NCBI RefSeq assembly: GCF_000764205.1
Contig: NZ_JQDZ01000085.1
Span: forward strand, 55,503-119,502
DNA: 64,000 nt
Direction: 5' to 3'
From: Thalassotalea sp. ND16A
GTDB taxonomy: Bacteria > Pseudomonadota > Gammaproteobacteria > Enterobacterales > Alteromonadaceae
This document shows, piece after piece, positions 53,444-61,152 of this stretch. Position 1 is the stretch's first letter. Every line of letters begins with the position of its first letter. The notes beneath the pieces were generated by a model. The model had not been told where the DNA came from and searched no databases. It saw nothing but the letters and a program-made list of their open reading frames with translations. Position numbers and translations under genes: made by a program.

Positions 53444-53587
53444 TCAGCTAGCAACAACATAAAACAAGGCGCCATACACCAACAAACCAACCGTTAAGCC
53501 GGCAACAAACCCTTTCGCTGCAATTCTGAGTAAAAACTTGCTTCTGTACTTTCCTTTTACGGCCTTGTTGTAGCTTGCGATATTCAT
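53444..53587 (-). CDS. Small cationic, hydrophobic peptide
   Basis: 47 residues. A cationic front (SYNKAVKGKYRSKFLLRIAAK) is followed by one Gly-rich hydrophobic stretch (GFVAGLTVGLLVYGALFYVV) with a GLTVG (GxxxG) motif. The start codon is the last of five ATGs generated by a 7-bp tandem repeat (53581-53615); CAGG precedes the first. It is the first ORF before the 58-residue protein, the hlyD-like and exporter genes. It could be a bacteriocin-like cargo, a small membrane regulator or a toxin; no GG leader is seen. Unknown family. Confidence 0.5.
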   Translation of the reverse strand: MNIASYNKAVKGKYRSKFLLRIAAKGFVAGLTVGLLVYGALFYVVAS

Positions 53588-53615
53588 TATTCATTATTCA
53601 TTATTCATTATTCAT
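53581..53615. repeat. Five 7-bp tandem repeats at the start of the 47-residue ORF
   Basis: TATTCAT five times (ATGAATA on the minus strand). Each copy offers an ATG, in successive frames; the first three read into an early TAA, the fourth opens a different frame, the fifth gives the 47-residue peptide. Copy-number changes would alter spacing between the CAGG ribosome site and the productive ATG. Confidence 0.85.
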
Positions 53616-53629
53616 CCTGAAGATAATTG

Positions 53630-53791
53630 ATACCAAGTTGATTAAATATCTGCTCATTTTAAATGGTTAAAACGAATAACTACGGCTTTATAAAATTGAA
53701 AAGTAGAATAACTACTTACTAAATTTTATAAATTGTATTTATCCATTTTCCCTCATGAAAAAGTAGATCACATACTTAATCAAATTGGTAT
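53630..53791. repeat. R4 repeat (copy C), full length
   Basis: 162 bp between ATACCAAGTTGATTAAAT and TTAATCAAATTGGTAT, so the ends are inverted repeats. It is the reverse orientation of copy D at 55204-55366 (shared GGTTAAAACGAATAACTACG and TTATAAATTGTATTTATCC-like parts). No ORF inside. MITE-like. Confidence 0.85.
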
Positions 53792-54575
53792 GATTCGCTA
53801 TTCTCTCTGGTTGTACAAATCTAGCAAGTAGCCAGATTAGCCAAGTTATCAATAGCGATACCGATTTTTGCCATTAAAAATAATTAGCAAGAGTGTTGTT
53901 ACTATCTAAGCATTGCCGATTATTCATCGGCCTAAAATAGCTAAAGCTTTCTAGGGTATTTTATTAACCAACTGAATATCTTAGATATTAACAGAGAAAA
54001 ACAGAGAAAACAGGCATCCCCTAAATTCCATTTATCTGAGATTTGTGTTGTAATTTCCTTTCATCACACCATTAAATTTAGGTTGAGATTAATGTTTGGT
54101 CAAACAATAAAAATGAAAAAAAATCAAATAAAGCGCTTACAAAACACAATCATTTGAATTAGAAAGAAATTTATTTTGTATTAAAATTTGCTCCGGATAT
54201 TTCAAGTAAATGCTAATTTTCTCTGGTCACTTTAAAAAATTATTAATAGTCAATCATTTATGATAAAAATAGCTTTTTTTGCGGCGAAATCTGTTTGTTT
54301 TTCGTTATTTATTAAATGAATTTTTAATTTGCATGATGTAAAAATTCTGCCTATTCTGTAGATCGTTAGTTTAATATTTATCGTATTTATTTCATTGAAG
54401 TACGGTTACATTGCACTAGCAGCAAATGGCTATCAAAAACATGGAAATTTAAATAACACAGTTACGATAACCCGATATTTGTGGTTCTTTTAACCACAGG
54501 TGATTACAAACAAAATTTGTTGAGTTTTACCTTTTTACTCAATGACATAATAATTTTTCAGTTAAGGATGGCAAC
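53792..54575. other. Long AT-rich intergenic stretch with structured leader
   Basis: No gene I can support. GCCGAT-TATTC-ATCGGC (53914-53930) is a clear small hairpin. Shortly before the 46-residue ORF three inverted repeats follow one another on the + strand (about 54479-54548): GTGGTT/AACCAC, ACAAA/TTTGT and TTGAGT/ACTCAA. They could form a structured 5' leader. Confidence 0.5.
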
Positions 54576-54716
54576 ATGAAAAGTTTAATGAATGTTATTT
54601 TAATGACAACAAGGTCCTCAGTTGAACTTGCACCAGCTTATCGCATTATTTTGCAGAACGTAAAGCACTGGCAAGCCCTAACACCTTATCCCTTTATCTT
54701 CCGACAGCCTGGCTAA
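54576..54716 (+). CDS. Small hypothetical ORF
   Basis: 46 residues (MKSLMNVILMTTRSSVELAP ... YPFIFRQPG). AAGGA lies eight bases before the ATG, a good ribosome site. It is basic and partly hydrophobic, with no cysteine and no GG leader. Its leader region contains three successive inverted repeats. No family recognised; it may be a real small protein or a leader ORF. It lies about 170 bp upstream of the candidate Csr-type RNA on the same strand. Confidence 0.35.
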   Translation: MKSLMNVILMTTRSSVELAPAYRIILQNVKHWQALTPYPFIFRQPG

Positions 54717-54882
54717 GCCGTTGAGTCAATAATGCACAGCAAAACCACTCCGGTGCTCTTTTGCAATAAACATTAACTCCGGCCCACAACATCACAGATA
54801 ACTTTTGTTTAATGCAAATACTTTATTTGTTGATAGGCTACATTTCACTCACAACCAGATTATTTACCTGTGTGTAAATATT

Positions 54883-55161
54883 ACATGTTGATGGATTAAC
54901 ATGTATTGCCAGGATGGCGAACCAATGGATTGGTTTTTGCAGGAAGCAATATGGAAGAAGTAGGTCAAGGATGACCGCAGGGCTACCGCTTAGGATGAGC
55001 AGAGTCCTTACCCAATAGGCTATTGCAAAGTGTTGGTAAAATCGCACTGAACAGCAATAGTTTTGTCAGGGAGACAACAGCTTTGAAGGAACAAGGCTGG
55101 TAAAAAGGATAAAAAGGAGCTGTACAACATTTAAATTACATTGGCAGTTTTACAGGAGTAA
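54883..55161 (+). ncRNA. CsrB/RsmZ-type regulatory RNA (candidate)
   Basis: The + strand carries 12 GGA triplets in about 280 nt and at least nine short hairpins whose loops hold a GGA: ACATGTT/AACATGT (54883-54904), TTGCC/GGCGA with loop AGGAT (54906-54920), AACCAA/TTGGTT with TGGA (54920-54935), TTGC/GCAA with AGGAA (54937-54949), GGTC/GACC with AAGGAT (54963-54976), GCTT/GAGC with AGGAT (54988-55000), TTGTC/GACAA with AGGGA (55063-55077), GCTTTG/CAAGGC with AAGGAA (55080-55097), TTAC/GTAA with AGGA (55150-55161). This is the hallmark of RNAs that sequester CsrA/RsmA. Exact 5' and 3' ends are not clear; no strong terminator follows 55161. Confidence 0.78.
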
Positions 55162-55203
55162 CTCGGCTTTTCGATATTTTTATGTTGTTCCTGCTTATTC
55201 CTG

Positions 55204-55366
55204 ATACCAATTTGAATAAGTATGTGGTCTACTTTTTCATGAGGTAAAACGGATAAATACAATGCATAAAATTTAGTAAGTAGTTATTCGTACTTATCAA
55301 TTTTATAAAGCCGTAGTTATTCGTTTTAACCATTAAAAATGAGCAGATATTTAATCAACTTGGTAT
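55204..55366. repeat. R4 repeat (copy D), full length
   Basis: 163 bp from ATACCAATTTGAATAAG to ATTTAATCAACTTGGTAT with inverted termini. It lies between the Csr-type RNA and the RAYT gene, 109 bp before the latter's ATG. Confidence 0.85.
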
Positions 55367-55474
55367 TAATCATTTGTTTTGCTGTAAATATAAGATATAT
55401 CAGGCAGGGTGCATTGGCTTTTCGCCTTAGCCTTATATTTACCGGCAAATTATACCGTTGCAAAGGAGTTGCAA

Positions 55475-56203
55475 ATGGCTAGAAAACCTAGAATTTATAT
55501 TCCCGATATGCCGTGTCTTATCTATCTATGTGGCAATAATCAACAACATTGTTTTTATTGTGACGCTGACTATCAATATTTTTTGCGCTTACTTGCCAAA
55601 GCGGCCAATAAATACAACATTGCTCTGCACGCTTATGTCTTAATGGATAAACACATTCAGTTATTGCTCACCCCCAGCAGCAAACACGGAATTTCCCGAT
55701 TAATGCAATACCTTTGCAGCAGTTATGTAAGGTATATAAATAAAAGGTATCAGCGTAGTGGTTCATTATTTCAGGGCCGGCACAAAGCCAGTGTTGTCGA
55801 TGCCAACAATTACTTACTCGCCTGCATGCGACACATAGAGTTTGAGCCCGTAAGAGCAGGTGTTGTCTCTCACCCGTGTGAATATCCCTATTCAAGCAAC
55901 AAACAAAATGGCCAACACCAAACGTCGGCAACCTATCCAATAGAACTGTGCAAGCCTATGCAATACTTAACGCTGGGCGATAATTTGATCAGCAGAAAAA
56001 GTAATTATCAAAAGCTTTTTAGCAATGCCGGCAATAACGCCGCCAGCCAGTTAATTAGCGAACGGCTGCAACATAATTATCCCATTGGTAATAAACTGTT
56101 TATTGCTGAGCTGGAAAACAATCATCATTTAATTTTAAAACACATGAAACCGGGTCGCCCGGCAAAACCATTGCAAGTAACTTTGCCGATCATTTTTTGT
56201 TAA
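55475..56203 (+). CDS. REP-associated tyrosine transposase (RAYT, IS200-like), probably inactive
   Basis: 242 residues from the ATG at 55475 (MARKPRIYIPDMP), preceded by AAGGAG. Typical RAYT pattern: CGNNQQHCFYCDADYQYFLRLL, HAYVLMDKH, YVRYINKRYQRSGSLFQGRHKA, HIEFEPVRAGVV and YPYSS. The HUH motif, normally N-H-V-H, reads K-H60-I-Q62: the second metal-binding His is replaced by Gln, so cleavage activity is doubtful. RAYTs move or maintain REP-type repeats; an R4 element lies directly upstream. A longer in-frame reading from 55409 lacks the family start. Confidence 0.85.
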   Translation: MARKPRIYIPDMPCLIYLCGNNQQHCFYCDADYQYFLRLLAKAANKYNIALHAYVLMDKHIQLLLTPSSKHGISRLMQYLCSSYVRYINKRYQRSGSLFQGRHKASVVDANNYLLACMRHIEFEPVRAGVVSHPCEYPYSSNKQNGQHQTSATYPIELCKPMQYLTLGDNLISRKSNYQKLFSNAGNNAASQLISERLQHNYPIGNKLFIAELENNHHLILKHMKPGRPAKPLQVTLPIIFC

Positions 56204-57115
56204 TTACAATGATAAGCTTTTTAAATACGCTGAAAATTCACCATTAAGATCTGGATGACGCAAACCGTATTCAATATTCGCCTTCATATAGCCAAGTTTC
56301 GAACCACAATCGTGTGATTTACCGGTCATATTAAAGGCTTCCACAGTTTGCTCATTCATTAACATGGCAATCGCATCGGTTAATTGAATTTCATCACCGG
56401 CCCCTGGAGGCGTCATTTCTAATAATGGCCAAATTTCTTTTGCCAATACGTAACGGCCAACAACGGCCAGATTAGAGGGTGCGTCTTCCAACTCTGGTTT
56501 TTCCACAATTGCCGTCATTGCACAAGATTCACCCGGTGACACGGCCGTGCCGCCACAATCAACAACCCCGTAACTGCTTACTAAATCCATTGGCACCGGT
56601 TCAACCATAATTTGGCTCGCTTGGGTTTCACCAAAGCGGGTGATCATGGCGGCCAGGTTTTCAGTTTTTAAATCCGACGCGGCATCGTCAATGAGTACAT
56701 CCGGTAATACCACGACAAAAGGTTCATCACCAACAATAGGCTTGGCTTTTAATACGGCATGCCCTAAGCCTTTCGCTTCGCCCTGGCGTACGTGCATAAT
56801 AGTGACATGTTTTGGGCAAATGGCTTGAATTTCATCTAATATCTGGCGTTTTACTCGCTTCTCTAACGTAGTTTCCAACTCAAACGATTTATCAAAATGA
56901 TTTTCGATGGCGTTTTTGGAAGAGTGGGTTACCAGCACAATCTCGTTAATGCCCGCCAATATACATTCATTGACTATGTACTGGATCAGTGGCTTATCCA
57001 CCACCGGCAACATTTCTTTTGGAATGGCTTTGGTTGCGGGTAACATCCGAGTACCTAAGCCAGCAACCGGGATAACCGCTTTTTTGATGATTGAGTTTAT
57101 TTTTGTTGAAGTCAA
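56204..57115 (-). CDS. galU: UTP-glucose-1-phosphate uridylyltransferase
   Basis: 303 residues. It makes UDP-glucose from UTP and glucose-1-phosphate, feeding the GalT/GalE cycle and envelope polysaccharides. Signature [38 protein letters not shown] at the N-terminus, [10 protein letters not shown] (metal-binding Asp), [20 protein letters not shown]. The start appears to be TTG at 57115 with AAAGGA upstream; no ATG is available before the conserved sequence. Convergent with the RAYT gene, whose stop it abuts. Confidence 0.95.
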   Translation of the reverse strand: MTSTKINSIIKKAVIPVAGLGTRMLPATKAIPKEMLPVVDKPLIQYIVNECILAGINEIVLVTHSSKNAIENHFDKSFELETTLEKRVKRQILDEIQAICPKHVTIMHVRQGEAKGLGHAVLKAKPIVGDEPFVVVLPDVLIDDAASDLKTENLAAMITRFGETQASQIMVEPVPMDLVSSYGVVDCGGTAVSPGESCAMTAIVEKPELEDAPSNLAVVGRYVLAKEIWPLLEMTPPGAGDEIQLTDAIAMLMNEQTVEAFNMTGKSHDCGSKLGYMKANIEYGLRHPDLNGEFSAYLKSLSL

Positions 57116-57368
57116 AACAAGTAGGTCCTTTAAATAATTATTGCGGTAAATCTATACCGTTATTGGCCGTAGTATACGCGAATAAAAAATTGAAATTAAG
57201 TGGCATTAATTGATTTAGCCAAATTAAGTAAATTTAAATACCCGGCAATCAATTTGAAAAAGATGGCAACTTTGTTTGAATTCATTTAACCCTGCAACAT
57301 TGTGAAATTGATATAAACTTATTACAGAGAAAAATGTTCATGATAATAAATACTTAAGGCCTGTTGAT

Positions 57369-58913
57369 ATGGATATCAGTTTTAACCACCACGGTGCAGT
57401 AAATGGCGTAACCGGGTCTTGTCATCAAATAAACATTAAGTTAAATAAAAACCACAAAACCAGTGACAATGCCGAAAATTGGCCAACAACGAGCTATTTA
57501 ATCGATTGTGGACTGTTTCAAGGCGCAGAAATGACTGCCGCAACCGATAATAATGATGGCTCCGCTCAACAACACCACAAAGCAAACGGCAAGATAAACA
57601 ATAGTGCAAACAATCAGCACAGTATTAACTTTCCCTTAGACAATATTTGTGCGTTATTAGTGACTCATTGTCATATCGATCACGTTGGTCGGATCCCCTA
57701 TTTGTTGGCAGCCGGATTTACCGGGCCAATCTACTGCAGTGCGGCAACAGCAAAGTTATTGCCTCTGGTAATATCCGATGCGGTAAAAGTTGGCGTCAGC
57801 AGAAATAAACAAATCATTAATGCCGTAGTTAAACGGTTAAAGCAACAATTGGTAGCCGTTAACTATAATCACTGGCAAATGCTGCCGGTTAGCCAAGAAC
57901 AAAGTAAACAGGGCGTTGAAGTTAAGGTGAAATTTAAAGCCGCGGGCCATATATTAGGCTCTGCCTATATTGAGCTGGCTATTGCCAGCAAAATCACTAA
58001 GTGCAAACACAAGGTGGTATTTTCCGGCGATTTAGGAGCAAGTTATACACCGCTATTGCCAAAACCGAAATCGCCCTATTCATGTGATACTTTAATCATA
58101 GAATCCACCTATGGTGATAAAAACCATCATGGCAGAAAGCAGCGTCGGAAAAATCTTGAGCAAGTGCTAAAACGTTGTGTCGATGATAATGGCGTAGTAT
58201 TAATTCCGGCGTTCAGTATTGGCCGTACTCAGGAGTTGCTCTATGAAATTGAAGAGATCTTGCATCGCTTGCATAAAAAACACAACTCGACAAACACCAT
58301 TGACAGCGAACAAATGCTTAACAACATTGATGTTATCGTAGACTCGCCACTGGCCAGTGAATTTACCGAACACTATCGAGAGTTAAAGCAACACTGGGAC
58401 GCCGAGGCGCGCTGTAAATTAGCCAATAATCGCCACCCATTATCGTTTGAACAGCTTTACACCGTAGGGAGTCACCAAGAACACCAAAGTGTCATCTCCT
58501 ATTTAAAACAAAAACAAAAACCGGCAATCATCATTGCCGCAAGCGGTATGTGCACGGGGGGCAGAATGGTAAATTACTTACAAAGCTTTTTATCCGATAA
58601 AACAACAGACGTGCTATTTGTCGGCTATCAAGCGAAAGGCACCTTAGGTCGGCAAATACAGCAGAACAAGTCGCGCTATAACAGCCCTTATGTGTTTATC
58701 AACCACATCAAAGTCGCCATCAATGCCGGTATCCACACCCTAAGTGGTTATAGCGCCCATGCCGATCAAAGCGATCTGCTTGGTTTTATCAAAGGCATGC
58801 GCAAAAAGCCCAATAATATCCGTATTGTTCATGGTGACAGTGAGGCTAAAATGGCATTACAACTTAAAATAAAGCAATTATACCCACATATTAAAGTACT
58901 AATACCACACTAA
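57369..58913 (+). CDS. MBL-fold beta-CASP ribonuclease-like protein
   Basis: 514 residues. Metallo-beta-lactamase core with HCHIDHVGRIPYLLAAGF, further metal ligands in AAGHILGSAYIE and FSGDLGASY, then a beta-CASP domain (LIIESTYGDKNHHGRKQRRKNLEQVL, VLIPAFSIGRTQELLYEIEEIL, VDSPLASEFTEHYREL) and a C-terminal HTLSGYSAHADQSDLLGFI. This is the CPSF73/Ysh1-like group; bacterial members process RNA. Two Asn/His-rich inserts (about 60-85) are unusual. AAGG precedes the ATG; monocistronic. Confidence 0.9.
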   Translation: MDISFNHHGAVNGVTGSCHQINIKLNKNHKTSDNAENWPTTSYLIDCGLFQGAEMTAATDNNDGSAQQHHKANGKINNSANNQHSINFPLDNICALLVTHCHIDHVGRIPYLLAAGFTGPIYCSAATAKLLPLVISDAVKVGVSRNKQIINAVVKRLKQQLVAVNYNHWQMLPVSQEQSKQGVEVKVKFKAAGHILGSAYIELAIASKITKCKHKVVFSGDLGASYTPLLPKPKSPYSCDTLIIESTYGDKNHHGRKQRRKNLEQVLKRCVDDNGVVLIPAFSIGRTQELLYEIEEILHRLHKKHNSTNTIDSEQMLNNIDVIVDSPLASEFTEHYRELKQHWDAEARCKLANNRHPLSFEQLYTVGSHQEHQSVISYLKQKQKPAIIIAASGMCTGGRMVNYLQSFLSDKTTDVLFVGYQAKGTLGRQIQQNKSRYNSPYVFINHIKVAINAGIHTLSGYSAHADQSDLLGFIKGMRKKPNNIRIVHGDSEAKMALQLKIKQLYPHIKVLIPH

Positions 58914-59083
58914 ATCCTTACTTAAACCTTGCTGAATGTTCCTAGTGCCAAGTCTAAACGCACTCCGGTTTTAGTTAAAACAACATTATTAGGCTACTTC
59001 CCTGATTCAGATCAAACCGCGCAAATAAAAAGCGATTAAGGTAATAACAGGGCAAATTAATCGAATAATTATAAGGTACTCAC

Positions 59084-59944
59084 ATGGATAAAATTCTAGT
59101 AATCGCCGATGCTGACTTTGACAAATCAGTCGCCATAAAACAAGCCGATAAATTGGCTAAAGCCTACGACGCCACGTTACATGTTGTCTATTTTTATTAT
59201 GAAGACTTACGTGGCTTAGGAGAAAAAGGTACGGCTTTTAAGCAAACAATTCTCGATAAAATGGAAGAGAAAGCAAACGATCAACTCGCCGAGGTGTGTT
59301 CCAATAATAATTGCACCTATGAAGTTGTTTGGCAGAAAAACATTCAAAATTGGATATGTGACTACGCCGACAAAGAGCAACCGTTAATGGTCATTAAAAC
59401 CGGTAATCGCAGCGAAACCATGTTTTATACGCCTACCGACTGGCACCTTATTCGCGAATGCCCAACCCCCGTGTTAATTGTTGCCGAAGATAAGTGGCAT
59501 AAAACCCCAAACATTCTAGCCGCAGTCGATTTACAAACCGAACTTGCCGATAAACAAGCGTTAAACCACAAAATCCTGGCGCAAGCGACATCGATAGCCA
59601 ACAAACTCAATGCCAAAGTTCACGTTTGTTACACCCCGCTATTTTCAAAACTGTTGCGTGATCTGGGCGTACAATTCAAAGACGAAATAGAACTTCAGGC
59701 AGAAAAAAACCTGGCGGCGGTGATCAGTAAACTGGCGCTGCAATACGATATAGATCCGCAAAATTTCCATATCCATGCCGGTAAACCAGAGCAAGTGATC
59801 CCATCAATGGCTGCGAAATATCATGCCGGGGTTGTGGTTATTGGTAGCGTGGGCAGAAAAGGCTTGAGCCAAAAATTTATCGGCAACACTGCTGAAAATA
59901 TTTTAAGCTTTTTAAAAACCGACATCCTGGCGATCAAGCCCTAA
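59084..59944 (+). CDS. Tandem-domain universal stress protein A
   Basis: 286 residues, two UspA domains in one chain. Both start with a nucleotide-fold strand (KILVIADADFDKSVAIKQADKLA; ILAAVDLQTELADKQALNHKIL) and the second ends with VVVIGSVGRKGLSQKFIGNTAENIL, the G-x2-G-x9-G-S/T ATP-binding pattern. UspE-like size. Cytoplasmic stress role; no enzymatic activity implied. AAGG precedes the ATG. It lies 45 bp before a close paralogue, probably in one operon. Confidence 0.9.
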   Translation: MDKILVIADADFDKSVAIKQADKLAKAYDATLHVVYFYYEDLRGLGEKGTAFKQTILDKMEEKANDQLAEVCSNNNCTYEVVWQKNIQNWICDYADKEQPLMVIKTGNRSETMFYTPTDWHLIRECPTPVLIVAEDKWHKTPNILAAVDLQTELADKQALNHKILAQATSIANKLNAKVHVCYTPLFSKLLRDLGVQFKDEIELQAEKNLAAVISKLALQYDIDPQNFHIHAGKPEQVIPSMAAKYHAGVVVIGSVGRKGLSQKFIGNTAENILSFLKTDILAIKP

Positions 59945-59989
59945 ACTTAAATTATAATTACGGCGCGACCTTGAAGAAAAGGGATAACG

Positions 59990-60853
59990 ATGAAAAACGA
60001 TATATTGGTGATATCCGATCAACAAGAGCAAAATTATACGGCTATTTTGCAAGCAGCAGAACTGGCCATCGCTTATGATTGCAATTTGCACATTGTAAAT
60101 TTTTGCCATGAAAACCTGCGCGGCATTAATGATATTGAACAGGCCAAACGCAAGGTAATTCATAATTTGCATGAGCTTAATGCCCATAAATTAGTGAATA
60201 GCCTACAAGGCAAAGTAGAGTACAACTTTGAAACGGTATGGGAAAAAGACATCCATACCTGGGTTAGCCACTACGTGCAAGAGCATAAACCATATATGGT
60301 GGTGAAAACAGGTCATCGCAGTGAAGCACTGTTTTACACGCCAACCGATTGGCATTTGCTCAGAGAATGTAATGTTCCTATGCTTATTGCTGCCGATCAT
60401 AAATGGCAGAAAGCCCGCAACGTACTGGCGACGATAGACTTAGAAACGGAAATCGGTGACAAAAAACAGCTAAATGGTAAGGTATTACGAAATGCGAGTA
60501 TCATTGCCAAGCACATTAACGCGGAATTACACATTGCCTATGCCCTGCCATTTTCTCCATTGCTGAGAAAACTCGGTATTATTGACAAAGATAAACTCGA
60601 AGATGAGCACAAAACTGCTCTAAAAGAGCAGATGTCGCTGCTGGCCCAAAGCTACGGCATTAAGGCTGACCACATCCACATCAAAGCCGGTCAAGTTGAT
60701 AAAGTTATTACCAGTATTGCCGCTGATTGTAACGCAAGCATTGTGGTGGTTGGTACAATAGGAAGAGCAGGTTTAGATCAAAAGCTTATAGGTAACACCG
60801 CGGAGAGTATCTTATCCTTACTGAAAACAGATGTGCTAGCGATCAAACCATAA
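59990..60853 (+). CDS. Tandem-domain universal stress protein B (paralogue of 59084-59944)
   Basis: 287 residues, aligned along its whole length with the preceding gene (shared MVxKTGxRSExxFYTPTDWHL and VVVxGxxGRxGLxQKxIGNTAExILSxLKTD). It arose by local duplication. The ATP-binding pattern GTIGRAGLDQKLIGNTAESIL is kept. GGGATAACG precedes the ATG. Role as above; the two may form heterodimers, which is speculation. Confidence 0.9.
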   Translation: MKNDILVISDQQEQNYTAILQAAELAIAYDCNLHIVNFCHENLRGINDIEQAKRKVIHNLHELNAHKLVNSLQGKVEYNFETVWEKDIHTWVSHYVQEHKPYMVVKTGHRSEALFYTPTDWHLLRECNVPMLIAADHKWQKARNVLATIDLETEIGDKKQLNGKVLRNASIIAKHINAELHIAYALPFSPLLRKLGIIDKDKLEDEHKTALKEQMSLLAQSYGIKADHIHIKAGQVDKVITSIAADCNASIVVVGTIGRAGLDQKLIGNTAESILSLLKTDVLAIKP

Positions 60854-60969
60854 AAACCCACCAACCAACCCTTTCGATGCTCGATACGCGATAGGAGGTC
60901 CCACATCTCGCTAATGCTCGTGGTGGGATGACGTTTAACTGTATTAAGAAAGTTTATGCCGTCATCCCC

Positions 60970-61080
60970 GAGGAGCACTAGCGACATCAGGGACCTCATT
61001 CGGGCGAAGTGTGCTTGAGTTGGATACGTCGTTGGCGAAACTTCAGTCTCGCGCAATGGAGGTAGCCACCTTAAGTTGCC
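60970..61080. repeat. Left copy of a ~110-bp direct repeat (R6, with an R3 unit)
   Basis: GAGGAGC...AGCGACATCAGGGACCTCA, CGGGCG, GTGCTTGAGTTGGATACG, then an R3 unit (GTTGGCGAAACTTCAGTCTC). A matching copy at 63649-63740 lies on the other side of the POT transporter and exonuclease genes. Upstream, 60895-60935 has CCCAC/GTGGG inverted sequence. Confidence 0.8.
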
Positions 61081-61087
61081 TGCCAAG

Positions 61088-61120
61088 AAAAAAAAAACGA
61101 GCAGTGTATGCTCGTTTTTT
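61088..61120 (-). terminator. Terminator of the POT transporter gene
   Basis: Stem AAAAAACGAGCA (61092-61103), loop GTGTA, complement 61109-61120; on the minus strand it ends in a long T-run (61088-61097). Confidence 0.92.
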
Positions 61121-61152
61121 AGTTTGGGTTATTCCAATGACTTTACCATGGG

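Noticed and set aside
53790..53870. Short minus-strand frame MAKIGIAIDNLANLATC as a possible exporter substrate
   Set aside because: Only 17 codons, no ribosome site and no double-glycine leader; not enough to support a gene.
54838..55047. Minus-strand ORF of 69 residues
   Set aside because: It overlaps the GGA-hairpin RNA, has no clear ribosome site, and its sequence looks like a by-product of the structured DNA.
55475..56203. Complete IS200/IS605 insertion sequence
   Set aside because: The protein is of the RAYT type with a MARKPR start, no tnpB follows, and no paired IS ends flank it.
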